NCBI RefSeq assembly: GCF_000382165.1
Contig: NZ_KB907722.1
Coordinates: forward strand, 1 to 64,000
Length of the DNA stretch: 64,000 nt
From: Arsukibacterium perlucidum DSM 18276
Lineage (GTDB): Bacteria; Pseudomonadota; Gammaproteobacteria; Enterobacterales; Alteromonadaceae
Direction of reading: 5' to 3'
Part shown: positions 37,002 through 45,414 of the stretch, in pieces
Layout: the number at the start of each line of letters is the position of its first letter
Numbering within the stretch: the stretch's first letter is position 1
Notes under the pieces: model-generated
What the model was told of the DNA's origin: nothing
Databases searched by the model: none
The model's input: the letters and a program-made list of their open reading frames with translations, nothing else
Translations under genes and position numbers: made by a program

Positions 37002-37916
37002 ATGTCGTTAAGCCGGGAACAGAAGCTCGGTGGCGCCTTCGCCGCCAGTGCTTACACCCTTTGGGGCATCGCCCCGCTGTATTTTAAGCAAATTGATTTT
37101 ATTGCCGCCACGGAAATTCTGGTACACCGGATTGTCTGGTCCTGTCTGCTGTTATTGCTGGTGTTATTGGCCCTGAAGCAGGGCGCTCAGCTTATCCGGT
37201 TAATGCGCCAGCCAAAATTAATGCTATGGCTGTTATTTACCTCGCTGATTCTGGGAGTTAACTGGGGGTTGTTTATCTGGGCGGTCAACAGTGATCATAT
37301 GCTGGAAGCCAGCCTGGGCTATTACATTAATCCTTTGCTGAATGTGTTACTGGGCATGTTATTTCTGGGCGAACGGCTAAGAACCTTGCAATGGCTGGCT
37401 CTGGGGCTGGCGGCCAGTGGCGTGCTGATCCAGGTTGCTATTTTCGGTTCTATCCCCTGGGTCGCCCTGGCGCTGGCCGGCTCATTTGCTATTTACGGCT
37501 TGCTCCGCAAGAAACTAGCGGTGGAGGCAATCACCGGGCTGTTTGTCGAATCATTATTGCTGCTGCCAGTGGCATTGCTGTACTGGTGGTTTTATGCCGA
37601 TAGCAGCGCCGTTAATATGCTGAACAATAGTGCGGGCTTGAATTTACTGCTGGTGGCAGCAGCCTTTGTTACCACCGTTCCTTTGTTATGCTTTATTGCC
37701 GGTGCCAGGCGCCTGCAGTTGTCGACCATGGGCTTTTTTCAGTATATCGGCCCCAGTCTGATGTTTGTGTTTGGGGTCTGGTTGTATCATGAGCCTTTGC
37801 GCCCAGCCAGTTTAATTACCTTCGGTTTTATCTGGCTGGCCCTGCTGATTTACAGCATGGACGCATGGCGTCATCTACGTTACCAGCGCAGCCTTTTGCG
37901 AAGCGCGGTGTGTTAA
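37002..37916 (+). CDS. rarD: RarD-family EamA transporter
   Basis: A 304-residue ten-helix transporter of the EamA/DMT superfamily, RarD subgroup. It has two EamA repeats (about residues 8-145 and 155-295), with GAFAASAYTLWGIAPLYFKQI, LGYYINPLLNVLLGMLFLGERL and FFQYIGPSLMFVFGVWLYHEPL. RarD was named for chloramphenicol sensitivity, but its transported molecule is not established. I chose ATG 37002 with GGGG upstream over TTG 36975, because it gives the usual length. The gene follows the YigI-like thioesterase. Confidence 0.92.
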   Translation: MSLSREQKLGGAFAASAYTLWGIAPLYFKQIDFIAATEILVHRIVWSCLLLLLVLLALKQGAQLIRLMRQPKLMLWLLFTSLILGVNWGLFIWAVNSDHMLEASLGYYINPLLNVLLGMLFLGERLRTLQWLALGLAASGVLIQVAIFGSIPWVALALAGSFAIYGLLRKKLAVEAITGLFVESLLLLPVALLYWWFYADSSAVNMLNNSAGLNLLLVAAAFVTTVPLLCFIAGARRLQLSTMGFFQYIGPSLMFVFGVWLYHEPLRPASLITFGFIWLALLIYSMDAWRHLRYQRSLLRSAVC

Positions 37917-37959
37917 GCCAGAGTGCAGTTTACCGTTAATGTCATTGCAGGAGTAAGTT

Positions 37960-38637
37960 ATGCCAGGCCCGTTAGACTTAATTGCTGTTATCTGGTTTTT
38001 TGTATTGTGGATAGGCTACACCCTGTTTGCCAAACGCAAAGCTAAGGTAGTCAGTTGTTTGTCGTTTGAGTTGCGGCGTAAACGCACCGACTGGATGCAA
38101 AAAATGTTGCTGCGCGACAATAAAATGGCCGATGTAGGGTTAATTTCCACCCTGGAACGCAACGTCACTTTTTTCGCTTCCAGTTCGCTGCTTATTTTAG
38201 CGGGTTTACTGACCGCTATGTCATCGGCCGAAAAGCTCAGCCTGATGCTGTCTAATCTGGTGCCCTGGGCAAATTACAGCGAAGGCTCGGTGCAACTGAA
38301 GTTGCTGTTGCTGACTTTTATATTTGTCTTCGCGTTTTTTCAGTTTACCTGGTCACTGCGCCAGTATGGTTTTTGCGGGGTATTAATAGGCGCAGCGCCC
38401 GATGGTCGTGATTTAACAGCAGATGATCAGGCGTTATACGCCAACCGGGCGGCCAAGGTAATTGATCAGGCAGGCCATTCGTTTAATTATGGCCTGCGCG
38501 CTATTTATTTTTCGTTATCGGCTTTATCGTGGTTTATTGACCCTGTTTTGTTTATGGTCAGCGCGGTGGTGGTGATGATCGTCATGAAACAGCGGGAATT
38601 TCACTCCAAAGTGCTGAAAGCCCTGCAGGAGTGCTAA
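37960..38637 (+). CDS. DUF599 family membrane protein
   Basis: A 225-residue membrane protein with four or five hydrophobic segments. The early WFFVLWIGYTLFAKRKAK, then TDWMQKMLLRDNKMADVGLISTLERNVTFFASSSLLILAGLL and FQFTWSLRQYGFCGVLIGAAP fit the DUF599 family. Its function is unknown. AGGAG is placed seven bases before the ATG. The reading frame ends eight bases before a 45-bp perfect palindrome that serves as terminator between it and the convergent dolP gene. Confidence 0.82.
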   Translation: MPGPLDLIAVIWFFVLWIGYTLFAKRKAKVVSCLSFELRRKRTDWMQKMLLRDNKMADVGLISTLERNVTFFASSSLLILAGLLTAMSSAEKLSLMLSNLVPWANYSEGSVQLKLLLLTFIFVFAFFQFTWSLRQYGFCGVLIGAAPDGRDLTADDQALYANRAAKVIDQAGHSFNYGLRAIYFSLSALSWFIDPVLFMVSAVVVMIVMKQREFHSKVLKALQEC

Positions 38638-38644
38638 AAAAGTA

Positions 38645-38689
38645 AAAAAGGGGTCTGAGTGAATAAATTATTCACTCAGACCCCTTTTT
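38645..38689. terminator. Perfect 45-bp palindrome, bidirectional terminator, repeat-like
   Basis: Two 22-base arms pair without a mismatch around a single central A (38667). The arm starts AAAAAGGGGTCTGAGTGAAT. The A-run at one end and T-run at the other give a hairpin with a U-tract in both directions, so it can stop transcription of both DUF599 and dolP. The GGGTCTGAGTGA core is like a family of short palindromes which I recall near RAYT/IS200-like transposases in this bacterial group. A related motif GGGTCAGAGTGA lies at 277-288, beside the IS end. Confidence 0.8.
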
Positions 38690-38702
38690 CAGGCTTCAGC
38701 AA

Positions 38703-39272
38703 TTAGCGCCGCTCAAAGGCTTTAATCACCCGGGCCACGCCGTCGACATTGCGGGCAATATCCACGGCTTTATCTGCTTCCGGGCCTTGTACCAAACCCA
38801 TCAGGAATACTTCAGCATTCTCGGTTACCACCTTAATATTCAGGCCGCTGACATCGCCATCGGCCAGCAGCTTGGTTTTGACCTTGGTGCTGATCCAGCT
38901 GTCGCGGGTGCGGGTGGTTAATGAAGTACTGTTGCCAAGCCGGATCTGATTATGGATATCGCGTACCCCCGGGGTGTCCTTGATTAACTGTTCAGCCTGT
39001 TGCTTTATCGCATTACTGCTGACCTGACCGGTCAGTAAAATAACACCGTTGTAACTGGTAACGTTAATATTGCTGCCATCCGGTATGCTATCGGCGGTGC
39101 CAATGGTGCGCCTGGCGCGGATAACAATACTATTGTCGTCCAGTTGTGAGCCGAGGGTGCGACGATCGTTGGCGGCAGTTGCCGCGGTTGCGCCACCGGC
39201 GACCACAGCCGCTGCACAGCCCTGAAGCAAAATAACAGCTGCAGTCAGCGCGATAAGTTTGCTGATGTTCAT
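38703..39272 (-). CDS. dolP: BON-domain outer-membrane lipoprotein DolP (YraP)
   Basis: A 189-residue lipoprotein with signal ending LLQGC (Cys19), and two BON domains (about 45-115 and 120-185) with NINVTSYNGVILLTGQVSS and GLNIKVVTENAEVFLMGLV. DolP binds anionic phospholipids at the division site and supports outer-membrane integrity and BAM function in E. coli. The order lpoA-yraN-diaA-dolP is the same as in E. coli. Its ATG overlaps the diaA stop by four bases. It is the last gene of the operon and is ended by the 45-bp palindrome. Confidence 0.93.
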   Translation of the reverse strand: MNISKLIALTAAVILLQGCAAAVVAGGATAATAANDRRTLGSQLDDNSIVIRARRTIGTADSIPDGSNINVTSYNGVILLTGQVSSNAIKQQAEQLIKDTPGVRDIHNQIRLGNSTSLTTRTRDSWISTKVKTKLLADGDVSGLNIKVVTENAEVFLMGLVQGPEADKAVDIARNVDGVARVIKAFERR

Positions 39273-39856
39273 AGTTCTCCCTGCTGTGGAAACAGCGTAG
39301 TGTCAATTAGTTCGCAAATGCAATGCAATAAAAAGGTGTAACATTCAAATACCCTGGCCGGCCGGTGCGCCGGCACTTTTAGCTCAACATCCTGCTGGTT
39401 CAGCAAACCGGCGAGGTCGCTGTCGTTGTCGATGGTCAGGGCCACCACTTTCATATCGTTGGTTACCGCTGCTTCGACTGCTTTAATTAAGCTTTGTTCG
39501 GAGCCGGTAAGCGAAATAACCAGTAATACATCAGCAGCACCACCGAGCGCCCGTACCTGGCGGGCCAGGTAATCCTGATTAATATGATTATTCGGGTGCA
39601 GGCTGGAGATATCATTTTGCAAGGCCAGTGCCGGCAGGCAGGGGCGCTCGGTTTCAAACTGGTCGAGCAGCAGCTGGGCAAAATGGCCTGCCAGGCTATG
39701 GCTGGCGCCAGCGCCACAGCAAAGTACCTTGCCGCCATTAATCAGGCTGTTAACAATAACCAGCGCACTGTTTTCAATAGGCTCGGCCAGTGCTTCACTG
39801 GTGGCGATCATGGTTTGAATATTTTCACTGAAAAGCTGTCGGATATGTTCCTGCAT
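39269..39856 (-). CDS. diaA: DnaA initiator-associating protein DiaA (SIS domain)
   Basis: A 195-residue SIS-domain protein. DiaA binds DnaA as a tetramer and helps timely initiation of replication. NGGKVLCCGAGASHSLAGHFAQLLLDQFETERP and DVLLVISLTGSEQSLIKAVEAAV are typical, although the canonical GNGGS is replaced by GAGAS. GmhA-like phosphoheptose isomerase is the other possible name, but the position between yraN and dolP decides for DiaA. It lies 12 bp after yraN and overlaps dolP. Confidence 0.92.
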   Translation of the reverse strand: MQEHIRQLFSENIQTMIATSEALAEPIENSALVIVNSLINGGKVLCCGAGASHSLAGHFAQLLLDQFETERPCLPALALQNDISSLHPNNHINQDYLARQVRALGGAADVLLVISLTGSEQSLIKAVEAAVTNDMKVVALTIDNDSDLAGLLNQQDVELKVPAHRPARVFECYTFLLHCICELIDTTLFPQQGEL

Positions 39857-39868
39857 TACCCTGTCCTT

Positions 39869-40213
39869 CTAACTGAATGCATTTTGCAGCCAGTTGTAGT
39901 GAAAGGGCTCGCGCCCTTCAATTGCTAATACGTCAATCCGGCATGGCTGATTCTGGCCGCCATGTTGCTGTAAATACCAGCGCACAGCCCGCAACAGTTT
40001 TTGTTGCTTGGCAACAGTTATGGCCGCAAGGGCACCGCCAAACGCATTGCTGGCGCGGTATTTTACCTCAATAAACAGCAGCTGCTCGCCCTGCCGCATC
40101 ACCAGATCAATTTCGCCGGCTTTACACTGGAAGTTACGGCAAACCAGGCTCAGGCCCTGCTGCTGCAAATAGTCCAGTGCCAGTTGCTCGTAGCGCTCGC
40201 CTTTGTTATTCAT
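39869..40213 (-). CDS. yraN: YraN family (UPF0102) nuclease-like protein
   Basis: A 114-residue protein of the UPF0102 family with a predicted endonuclease-like fold. The motif set GERYEQLALDYLQQQGLSLVCRNFQCKAGEIDLV followed by FIEVKYRASNAFGGA gives the D...ExK arrangement seen in restriction-type nucleases. A biochemical role is not firmly established. It is located 16 bp after lpoA and 12 bp before diaA, in the conserved order. Confidence 0.92.
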   Translation of the reverse strand: MNNKGERYEQLALDYLQQQGLSLVCRNFQCKAGEIDLVMRQGEQLLFIEVKYRASNAFGGALAAITVAKQQKLLRAVRWYLQQHGGQNQPCRIDVLAIEGREPFHYNWLQNAFS

Positions 40214-40229
40214 CCTAAGTTATTCATGC

Positions 40230-42083
40230 TCAGGGTTCTTGTACAGCAATTAAGCGGTTATTACGATAACTTGCCCAGCTCAGTCGCCGCACAACGCTGC
40301 CATCTTTATCCAGACTGAGCTGACCGGTCAGGCCGGAGAATACCAGTGCCGGTAAATGCTGTTGTTGTTTCAGGCGGGCGATTAATTGATAGGCGTCATG
40401 GCCCATTGCATAAAGCCGCTGCAGTATTTCGTCCTGATCGGTAAACAACTGCTGATATTGTTCACGCAGTTGCACACTGCTTTGTTCACCCAGCATCCAG
40501 GGCATTTCGGTAAAGGTCAGGCCATTTAAATCCCGCTGCTCATTTTGGTCCAGGCTGGCACTGAAGCTACGCGAACTGGCATAAACCGGCAAGCGAGGCG
40601 CAGTCTGGTTTACTGATACGTCGACATAAGGTTTAAATAAACGGGTCTGCACCGGATCGGCCAACAGGTAAATGGCATCAATATCGAGCCGGCTATGCGG
40701 TTCAGCTTCTAATTTGATATTGCTACTGATTAAACCACTGATACTGCGGATCCGGTTCTGGCTGCTATCGGTTTCCAGCAAATTGCTGACAATCGACTCC
40801 AGTTCTGCTTTGGCACTAAATTGATAAAGCTCGGGAGTGGGGTGACCCAGGGCCTGCCACTGGCTGGCAAAATGCTGTTGCATCCGTTGGCTGATATTAT
40901 TGCGGGCACTGATTACCACCGGGTGCTGGTAACCTTTTTGTTGAAACAGCTCTGCCATCTGACTTGCTTCATCTTCCAGGCTCAGCGCATAAAAAAAGTG
41001 ATTATCCCTTTTCGGCTGGCCCGGGTCACGACTGTTTAAAAACAGGGTAGGCCAGGGCCAGTCTTGCTGCAGGCTGATTAAATCAACCTGGTCCCGTAGC
41101 AGCGGGCCGATAACAAAATCAACCAGCTGCTGTTTTAATGCAGCGGTAATCTGTTCCGGGCTTTGCTGGCTGTCGATAAAAATAAGCTGCGGCGCAGTTT
41201 CCTGTTCGCTGGCGGCACTGATCAGGCCGTATTGCAGCGCTTTGGCATGGGCCCGGAAATTACCGGTTAATGGCAGTAATACCCCAATCCGCTCTGGCTG
41301 ATAAGGGGTTAAGGTAAGCAGTTGCTGCAGCGCCTGCGGTAAAGCATCAGGCCCTGGCATAAAGGGGTAGCGTTGGTGCCAGTCAGCCAATGCTTGCTGC
41401 AGAACCTGTTGCTGACCAATATTTACCCGGCTAAGCTGGGCCAGATTTAACCACGCCAGGTTGCGGTTAGTGGCATTGGTGCGCAGGGTGGCCAGGTTGC
41501 TTTGATTTAACGCAGTAAGCTGCTGCCACAGTACATTCCATAATTCGGGATAGTTGTCGGCACTTTGTTGCTGCTGGTCCAGTTGTAACAGCCAGCGGCT
41601 GGCTGCCAGGCTGCGCTGCTGGGTCGCATAAAACTGTGCACCCTGCCATAAGTATTCACTGACATTAGCTTCTGGCAACGTATCAAGGCTGGTGGTTTCA
41701 AGTAAGGCACTGGCTCGCTCGAGCTCATTGCTGGCCAGATAGGCCTGCAGCAATAATAAGATATTGCGCTGGCGTACCAGATAATATTCGCTGTTTGCCA
41801 GGGTGTGAGTTATCGCCAGTGCCAGCGGATACTGTTGTTGTTCTAATGCTGCCCGGGCTGCCCGCAGCAAATGTATTTGCCTGGCTTCGCCCTGATAATT
41901 ACGGGCTTTTTGATATAACTCCTTGGCATCTTCAACAATAGTGACCGGCAATTCCTGCTCAGTTGACCCTAGCGGGCGCTCAGACGTTGTTTTTGGTTGC
42001 TGGGCGCAGCTGGCTAACAGGCCGCACAGGCTTAGAAATAGCAGTGGCTTTAATTTGCTGGAATTCACGTTGCACAGTACCAT
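40230..42083 (-). CDS. lpoA: Outer-membrane lipoprotein activator of PBP1A (LpoA)
   Basis: A 617-residue lipoprotein with signal ending GLLASC (Cys26). The N-terminal part (about 50-265) is helical and TPR-like; the C-terminal part (about 275-610) is a periplasmic-binding-protein-like fold starting ERIGVLLPLTGNFRAHAKALQYGL. LpoA reaches from the outer membrane through the cell wall and stimulates the transpeptidase of PBP1A. It is first gene of the operon with yraN, diaA and dolP and divergent from rsmI, exactly as in E. coli. Confidence 0.93.
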   Translation of the reverse strand: MVLCNVNSSKLKPLLFLSLCGLLASCAQQPKTTSERPLGSTEQELPVTIVEDAKELYQKARNYQGEARQIHLLRAARAALEQQQYPLALAITHTLANSEYYLVRQRNILLLLQAYLASNELERASALLETTSLDTLPEANVSEYLWQGAQFYATQQRSLAASRWLLQLDQQQQSADNYPELWNVLWQQLTALNQSNLATLRTNATNRNLAWLNLAQLSRVNIGQQQVLQQALADWHQRYPFMPGPDALPQALQQLLTLTPYQPERIGVLLPLTGNFRAHAKALQYGLISAASEQETAPQLIFIDSQQSPEQITAALKQQLVDFVIGPLLRDQVDLISLQQDWPWPTLFLNSRDPGQPKRDNHFFYALSLEDEASQMAELFQQKGYQHPVVISARNNISQRMQQHFASQWQALGHPTPELYQFSAKAELESIVSNLLETDSSQNRIRSISGLISSNIKLEAEPHSRLDIDAIYLLADPVQTRLFKPYVDVSVNQTAPRLPVYASSRSFSASLDQNEQRDLNGLTFTEMPWMLGEQSSVQLREQYQQLFTDQDEILQRLYAMGHDAYQLIARLKQQQHLPALVFSGLTGQLSLDKDGSVVRRLSWASYRNNRLIAVQEP

Positions 42084-42144
42084 TAGGCTTTTAATAGGGC
42101 TATCTTACTTAGACTGCCCGCCAAGCTCAATTAAATAGCGAAAT

Positions 42145-42993
42145 ATGACTAAACAAACCGGATCTTTGTATGTTGTTGCCACACCTATCGGCAATTTAGC
42201 TGACATTAGCGAGCGCGCAATTGCTACCTTAAAACAGGTTAGCTGTATCGCCGCTGAAGATACCCGCCATACCGGTAAGCTGCTGGCGCACCTTGGCGTA
42301 CAAACCAAAACGCTGGCGTTGCACGACCACAACGAAAAGCAGCGGGCGGCCAGTATTATTGCCCGCTGTCAGCAGGGCGAAGATATCGCGCTGGTATCTG
42401 ATGCCGGTACGCCGCTGATTAGCGACCCGGGCTACAATCTGGTGCGCCAGTGTCGGGAAGCCGGCATCAGAGTGGTGCCAATTCCGGGGCCTTGTGCGGT
42501 TATTACGGCGCTCTGTGCTGCGGGCCTGCCAACAGACAAATTTTTGTTCATCGGTTTTCTGGCAGCAAAAAGCAACCAGCGTCAGGCGCAACTGGCGGCA
42601 TTACCGGCCGACGTCGGTACCATAGTGTGCTATGAAACGGCGCGACGGATTCAGGCCTGTCTGGACGATGTAGCTCTGGTGCTGGGGCCAGAGCGCGAGC
42701 TGGTGCTGGCCAAAGAGCTGACTAAAACGTTCGAGGCGTTTTGTCATGGCACGCCGGCGCATATTCAGGCCTGGTTAAATGAAGATCCGCAGCGTTGTCA
42801 GGGCGAAATGGTGCTGATGATTGCCTCTGAACCGGCTAAAGCGGCCAGCGATATTAGCGAGCAGGCGCAAACCACCCTAAAAATTCTGTTGGCTGAACTG
42901 CCGGTAAAACAGGCTGCGGCATTAACAGCGCAAATTCATAACGAAAAGAAAAACCCACTGTATAAGCTGGCCTTAGAATGGGCTGGCAGTTAA
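42145..42993 (+). CDS. rsmI: 16S rRNA (cytidine-1402-2'-O)-methyltransferase RsmI
   Basis: A 282-residue SAM-dependent methyltransferase of the tetrapyrrole methylase fold that modifies C1402 of 16S rRNA together with RsmH (encoded later in this window). The start GSLYVVATPIGNLADISERAI, then AEDTRHTGKLLAHLG, LVSDAGTPLISDPGYNLV and PIPGPCAVITAL are family signatures. Length is normal. The promoter of rnpB lies in its last codons and stop region. Confidence 0.96.
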   Translation: MTKQTGSLYVVATPIGNLADISERAIATLKQVSCIAAEDTRHTGKLLAHLGVQTKTLALHDHNEKQRAASIIARCQQGEDIALVSDAGTPLISDPGYNLVRQCREAGIRVVPIPGPCAVITALCAAGLPTDKFLFIGFLAAKSNQRQAQLAALPADVGTIVCYETARRIQACLDDVALVLGPERELVLAKELTKTFEAFCHGTPAHIQAWLNEDPQRCQGEMVLMIASEPAKAASDISEQAQTTLKILLAELPVKQAAALTAQIHNEKKNPLYKLALEWAGS

Positions 42994-43011
42994 TGCTGAT
43001 TCACGTATAAT
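42983..43011 (+). promoter_or_regulatory. rnpB promoter
   Basis: CTGGCA (42983-42988), a 17-bp spacer and a perfect TATAAT (43006-43011) precede the RNA start at 43019 by seven bases, GCGCGCT. This GC-rich discriminator is of the type found at growth-rate-controlled stable RNA promoters. The -35 box lies within the last codons of rsmI. Confidence 0.8.
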
Positions 43012-43018
43012 GCGCGCT

Positions 43019-43384
<366 letters not shown>

Positions 43385-43416
43385 TATTTCTGCCTGCTGC
43401 TGGCTGGCGACCTTTG

Positions 43417-44043
43417 TTAATAGTCGTCAAAGCCTTTTTTCCTGGCCTGCGGTAAGGCTTGTTGTGTAATATCCAATGTAATATTCCGGTACTGCTCATC
43501 TAAGCTAATACTTATCTCTTCACTAACTGACGGTTGTTTTTGCCATGGGTGCCAGGTTTTCAGCTGAAAGCTTGTCTGAGGTAAGTCGTTAAAGTGTGCG
43601 TCGCCGTTGGCATCTGTTAAGGCGGTAAACCGGCTGGTGCTAACGTAAATATATGCCAGCATATTATCGTGAATATTGCAGCCCAGCGTCACCACACCTG
43701 CCTGGTCAAATAATACCGGCGCCTCCGGCTTGCCGGCGTACAAGCGTAACTCAAATATTTTAGCTTTAGAAAATGAATATACATGATGTCGGGTCTTATC
43801 AAGATTCGGGAAGTCAATTAACGTTCCTTGTTGCACCATACTGACAAAAGGTTGGAAGTTTAAATCCTTTTGTATGACGTGTACGACTTCTGGCTCTGGT
43901 TCTGCCGGATAATTGTCGTTTATTAGTTCAATTACGGTATAAGGGACGGGCCGCTGCGCAGCATCGGTCACTTTGATATGCAGTGTGGCTGCATCGTTTT
44001 GCCAGGGCAGGAAGAAAACAACTAATAAAATGAGCTTATGCAT
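43417..44043 (-). CDS. Cupredoxin-like exported protein ('methylamine utilization' type)
   Basis: A periplasmic protein of about 208 residues. A signal peptide (MHKLILLVVFFLPWQNDAA) is followed by a cupredoxin-like domain. RHHVYSFS with His86/His87, and GCNIHDNM with Cys122, His125 and Met128, form a set that suits a type-1 copper site. A carboxypeptidase-regulatory-like beta domain (TALTDANGDAHFNDLP) follows. Such proteins are often annotated 'methylamine utilization protein', but no such pathway is here. I chose ATG 44043 as it begins the signal peptide, over TTG 44064. It is divergent (84 bp) from the beta-barrel gene, which may be its partner. Confidence 0.72.
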   Translation of the reverse strand: MHKLILLVVFFLPWQNDAATLHIKVTDAAQRPVPYTVIELINDNYPAEPEPEVVHVIQKDLNFQPFVSMVQQGTLIDFPNLDKTRHHVYSFSKAKIFELRLYAGKPEAPVLFDQAGVVTLGCNIHDNMLAYIYVSTSRFTALTDANGDAHFNDLPQTSFQLKTWHPWQKQPSVSEEISISLDEQYRNITLDITQQALPQARKKGFDDY

Positions 44044-44127
44044 AAATGCGCTTATATTTACCAAATAGCGTTCGACGATAGTACATTAATTTAAGAATAG
44101 CACCGAAAAAAGCCTGAGAGGTTCTTT

Positions 44128-45366
44128 ATGATAGCGATGACTACCCGCATGACCTGCTGTGTGCTTTGTTGCCTGCTTGCATGCAGTAGTAAAGCGGTTG
44201 AGCTGACTTTTAGTGGCAAAGGCGAAATATTCATCTCACAGCAGGAGCCCGCCGCACCGCTTAACAAAACTTGGTTTAATCGCGGTACCGGACAACTTGA
44301 TTTTGCTGAGTCGGCCATAGGCCCTGGCCCGCAATACTTTACTTTAGATGCTGCCACTGACTCCGCCTTTTCTGGCCGGATTCACGCGCAGTGGCATAAC
44401 AGGCCCGAGACCGGTTTATCTATTACTGAAGCCTGGCTAAACTGGGCGCCATTGCCTGTAAACGGCTATCGGCTCCGTGCCCGGATAGGTTACTTTTATC
44501 CGCAGTTGTCACTGGAAAATACCGACACAGCCTGGACATCGCCATATAGCAGTACATTTTCTGCGATCAATAGCTGGGTTGCAGAAGAAATTCGTGCCCG
44601 CGGTGGCGAATTAAGTATCGGCAGGCCAGGGCATTTTTTTCAGTCAAGTCAAAGCTGGACTGCATTTATCGGTGCTTTTCAGGGCAATGATCCCGCAGGC
44701 ACAATATTAGCGTGGCGCGGCTTTGCTTTACACAATTTGCAAACAGGTTTGGGTGAGCGGGTAGATTTTGCCAATTATCTTAGCTTGCAAACAGGCCCTC
44801 TGGTGTTACAAAACCCCTGGGTGGAACCCACCCGCGAGTTAGATCATCGTACAGGCTACTATGTTGGGTTGCATTGGCAATACGGGCAGCACACGCGGAT
44901 CAGAGCTTACTATTACGACAATAACGGCGATCCATTAGTGTTTAGTCATCAGCAGTATGGCTGGCGTACCCGCTTTAACAGCATTGCAATGCAGCATTTT
45001 ATTAATGAAAACTGGCAGCTGGTTGCCCAGTGGTTAGATGGTAATACCCTAATGGGGCCTGGTGCTGTCGATGCTGATTTTACTGCCTGGTTTTTACTGG
45101 CGCATTGGCAACGGGGGGCAATAAGCGCCACCGTCCGCTACGATGACTTTAACGTTGTTGATAAAGACACCATCCCAAATGATAACAATAACGGAAATGG
45201 ACAGGCTATTTTGCTGGCGTTAAGTTATTCGTTAAATGACCAGCTGAATGTGGGTGTAGAGCGCGTGATGCTCAATAGTGAGCAGCAGAATCGCCAGCAA
45301 TGGGCCTGGCCAGTTAAGCAGCAGCAAACATTAAGTAAGTTAGTGCTAACCTGGCGCTGGCCATAA
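44128..45366 (+). CDS. Predicted outer-membrane beta-barrel protein
   Basis: A 412-residue exported protein. The N-terminal signal contains an unusual cluster of cysteines (MTCCVLCCLLACSS). The rest alternates short amphipathic strands with aromatic residues at the ends (RLRARIGYFYPQLSLENT, YVGLHWQYGQHTRIRAYYYDN, NWQLVAQWLDGNTL, ISATVRYDDFNVVD) and ends in a strand with Trp-Pro (KLVLTWRWP). This suits an outer-membrane barrel, perhaps a porin-like or scaffold protein; no specific family was recognised. GAGAGG precedes the ATG. It converges with the TonB receptor and is divergent from the cupredoxin-like gene. Confidence 0.6.
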   Translation: MIAMTTRMTCCVLCCLLACSSKAVELTFSGKGEIFISQQEPAAPLNKTWFNRGTGQLDFAESAIGPGPQYFTLDAATDSAFSGRIHAQWHNRPETGLSITEAWLNWAPLPVNGYRLRARIGYFYPQLSLENTDTAWTSPYSSTFSAINSWVAEEIRARGGELSIGRPGHFFQSSQSWTAFIGAFQGNDPAGTILAWRGFALHNLQTGLGERVDFANYLSLQTGPLVLQNPWVEPTRELDHRTGYYVGLHWQYGQHTRIRAYYYDNNGDPLVFSHQQYGWRTRFNSIAMQHFINENWQLVAQWLDGNTLMGPGAVDADFTAWFLLAHWQRGAISATVRYDDFNVVDKDTIPNDNNNGNGQAILLALSYSLNDQLNVGVERVMLNSEQQNRQQWAWPVKQQQTLSKLVLTWRWP

Positions 45367-45387
45367 AAAAGCCCGCGCAGAGCGGGC
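45365..45387 (-). terminator. Intrinsic terminator of the TonB receptor gene
   Basis: On the minus strand GCCCGC pairs with GCGGGC around a five-base loop and is followed by six T (45365-45370). It stands 28 bp after the stop codon of the TonB receptor gene, at the junction with the convergent barrel gene. Confidence 0.8.
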
Positions 45388-45414
45388 AAAAGGTACCAGG
45401 AACAACATGGGGTG

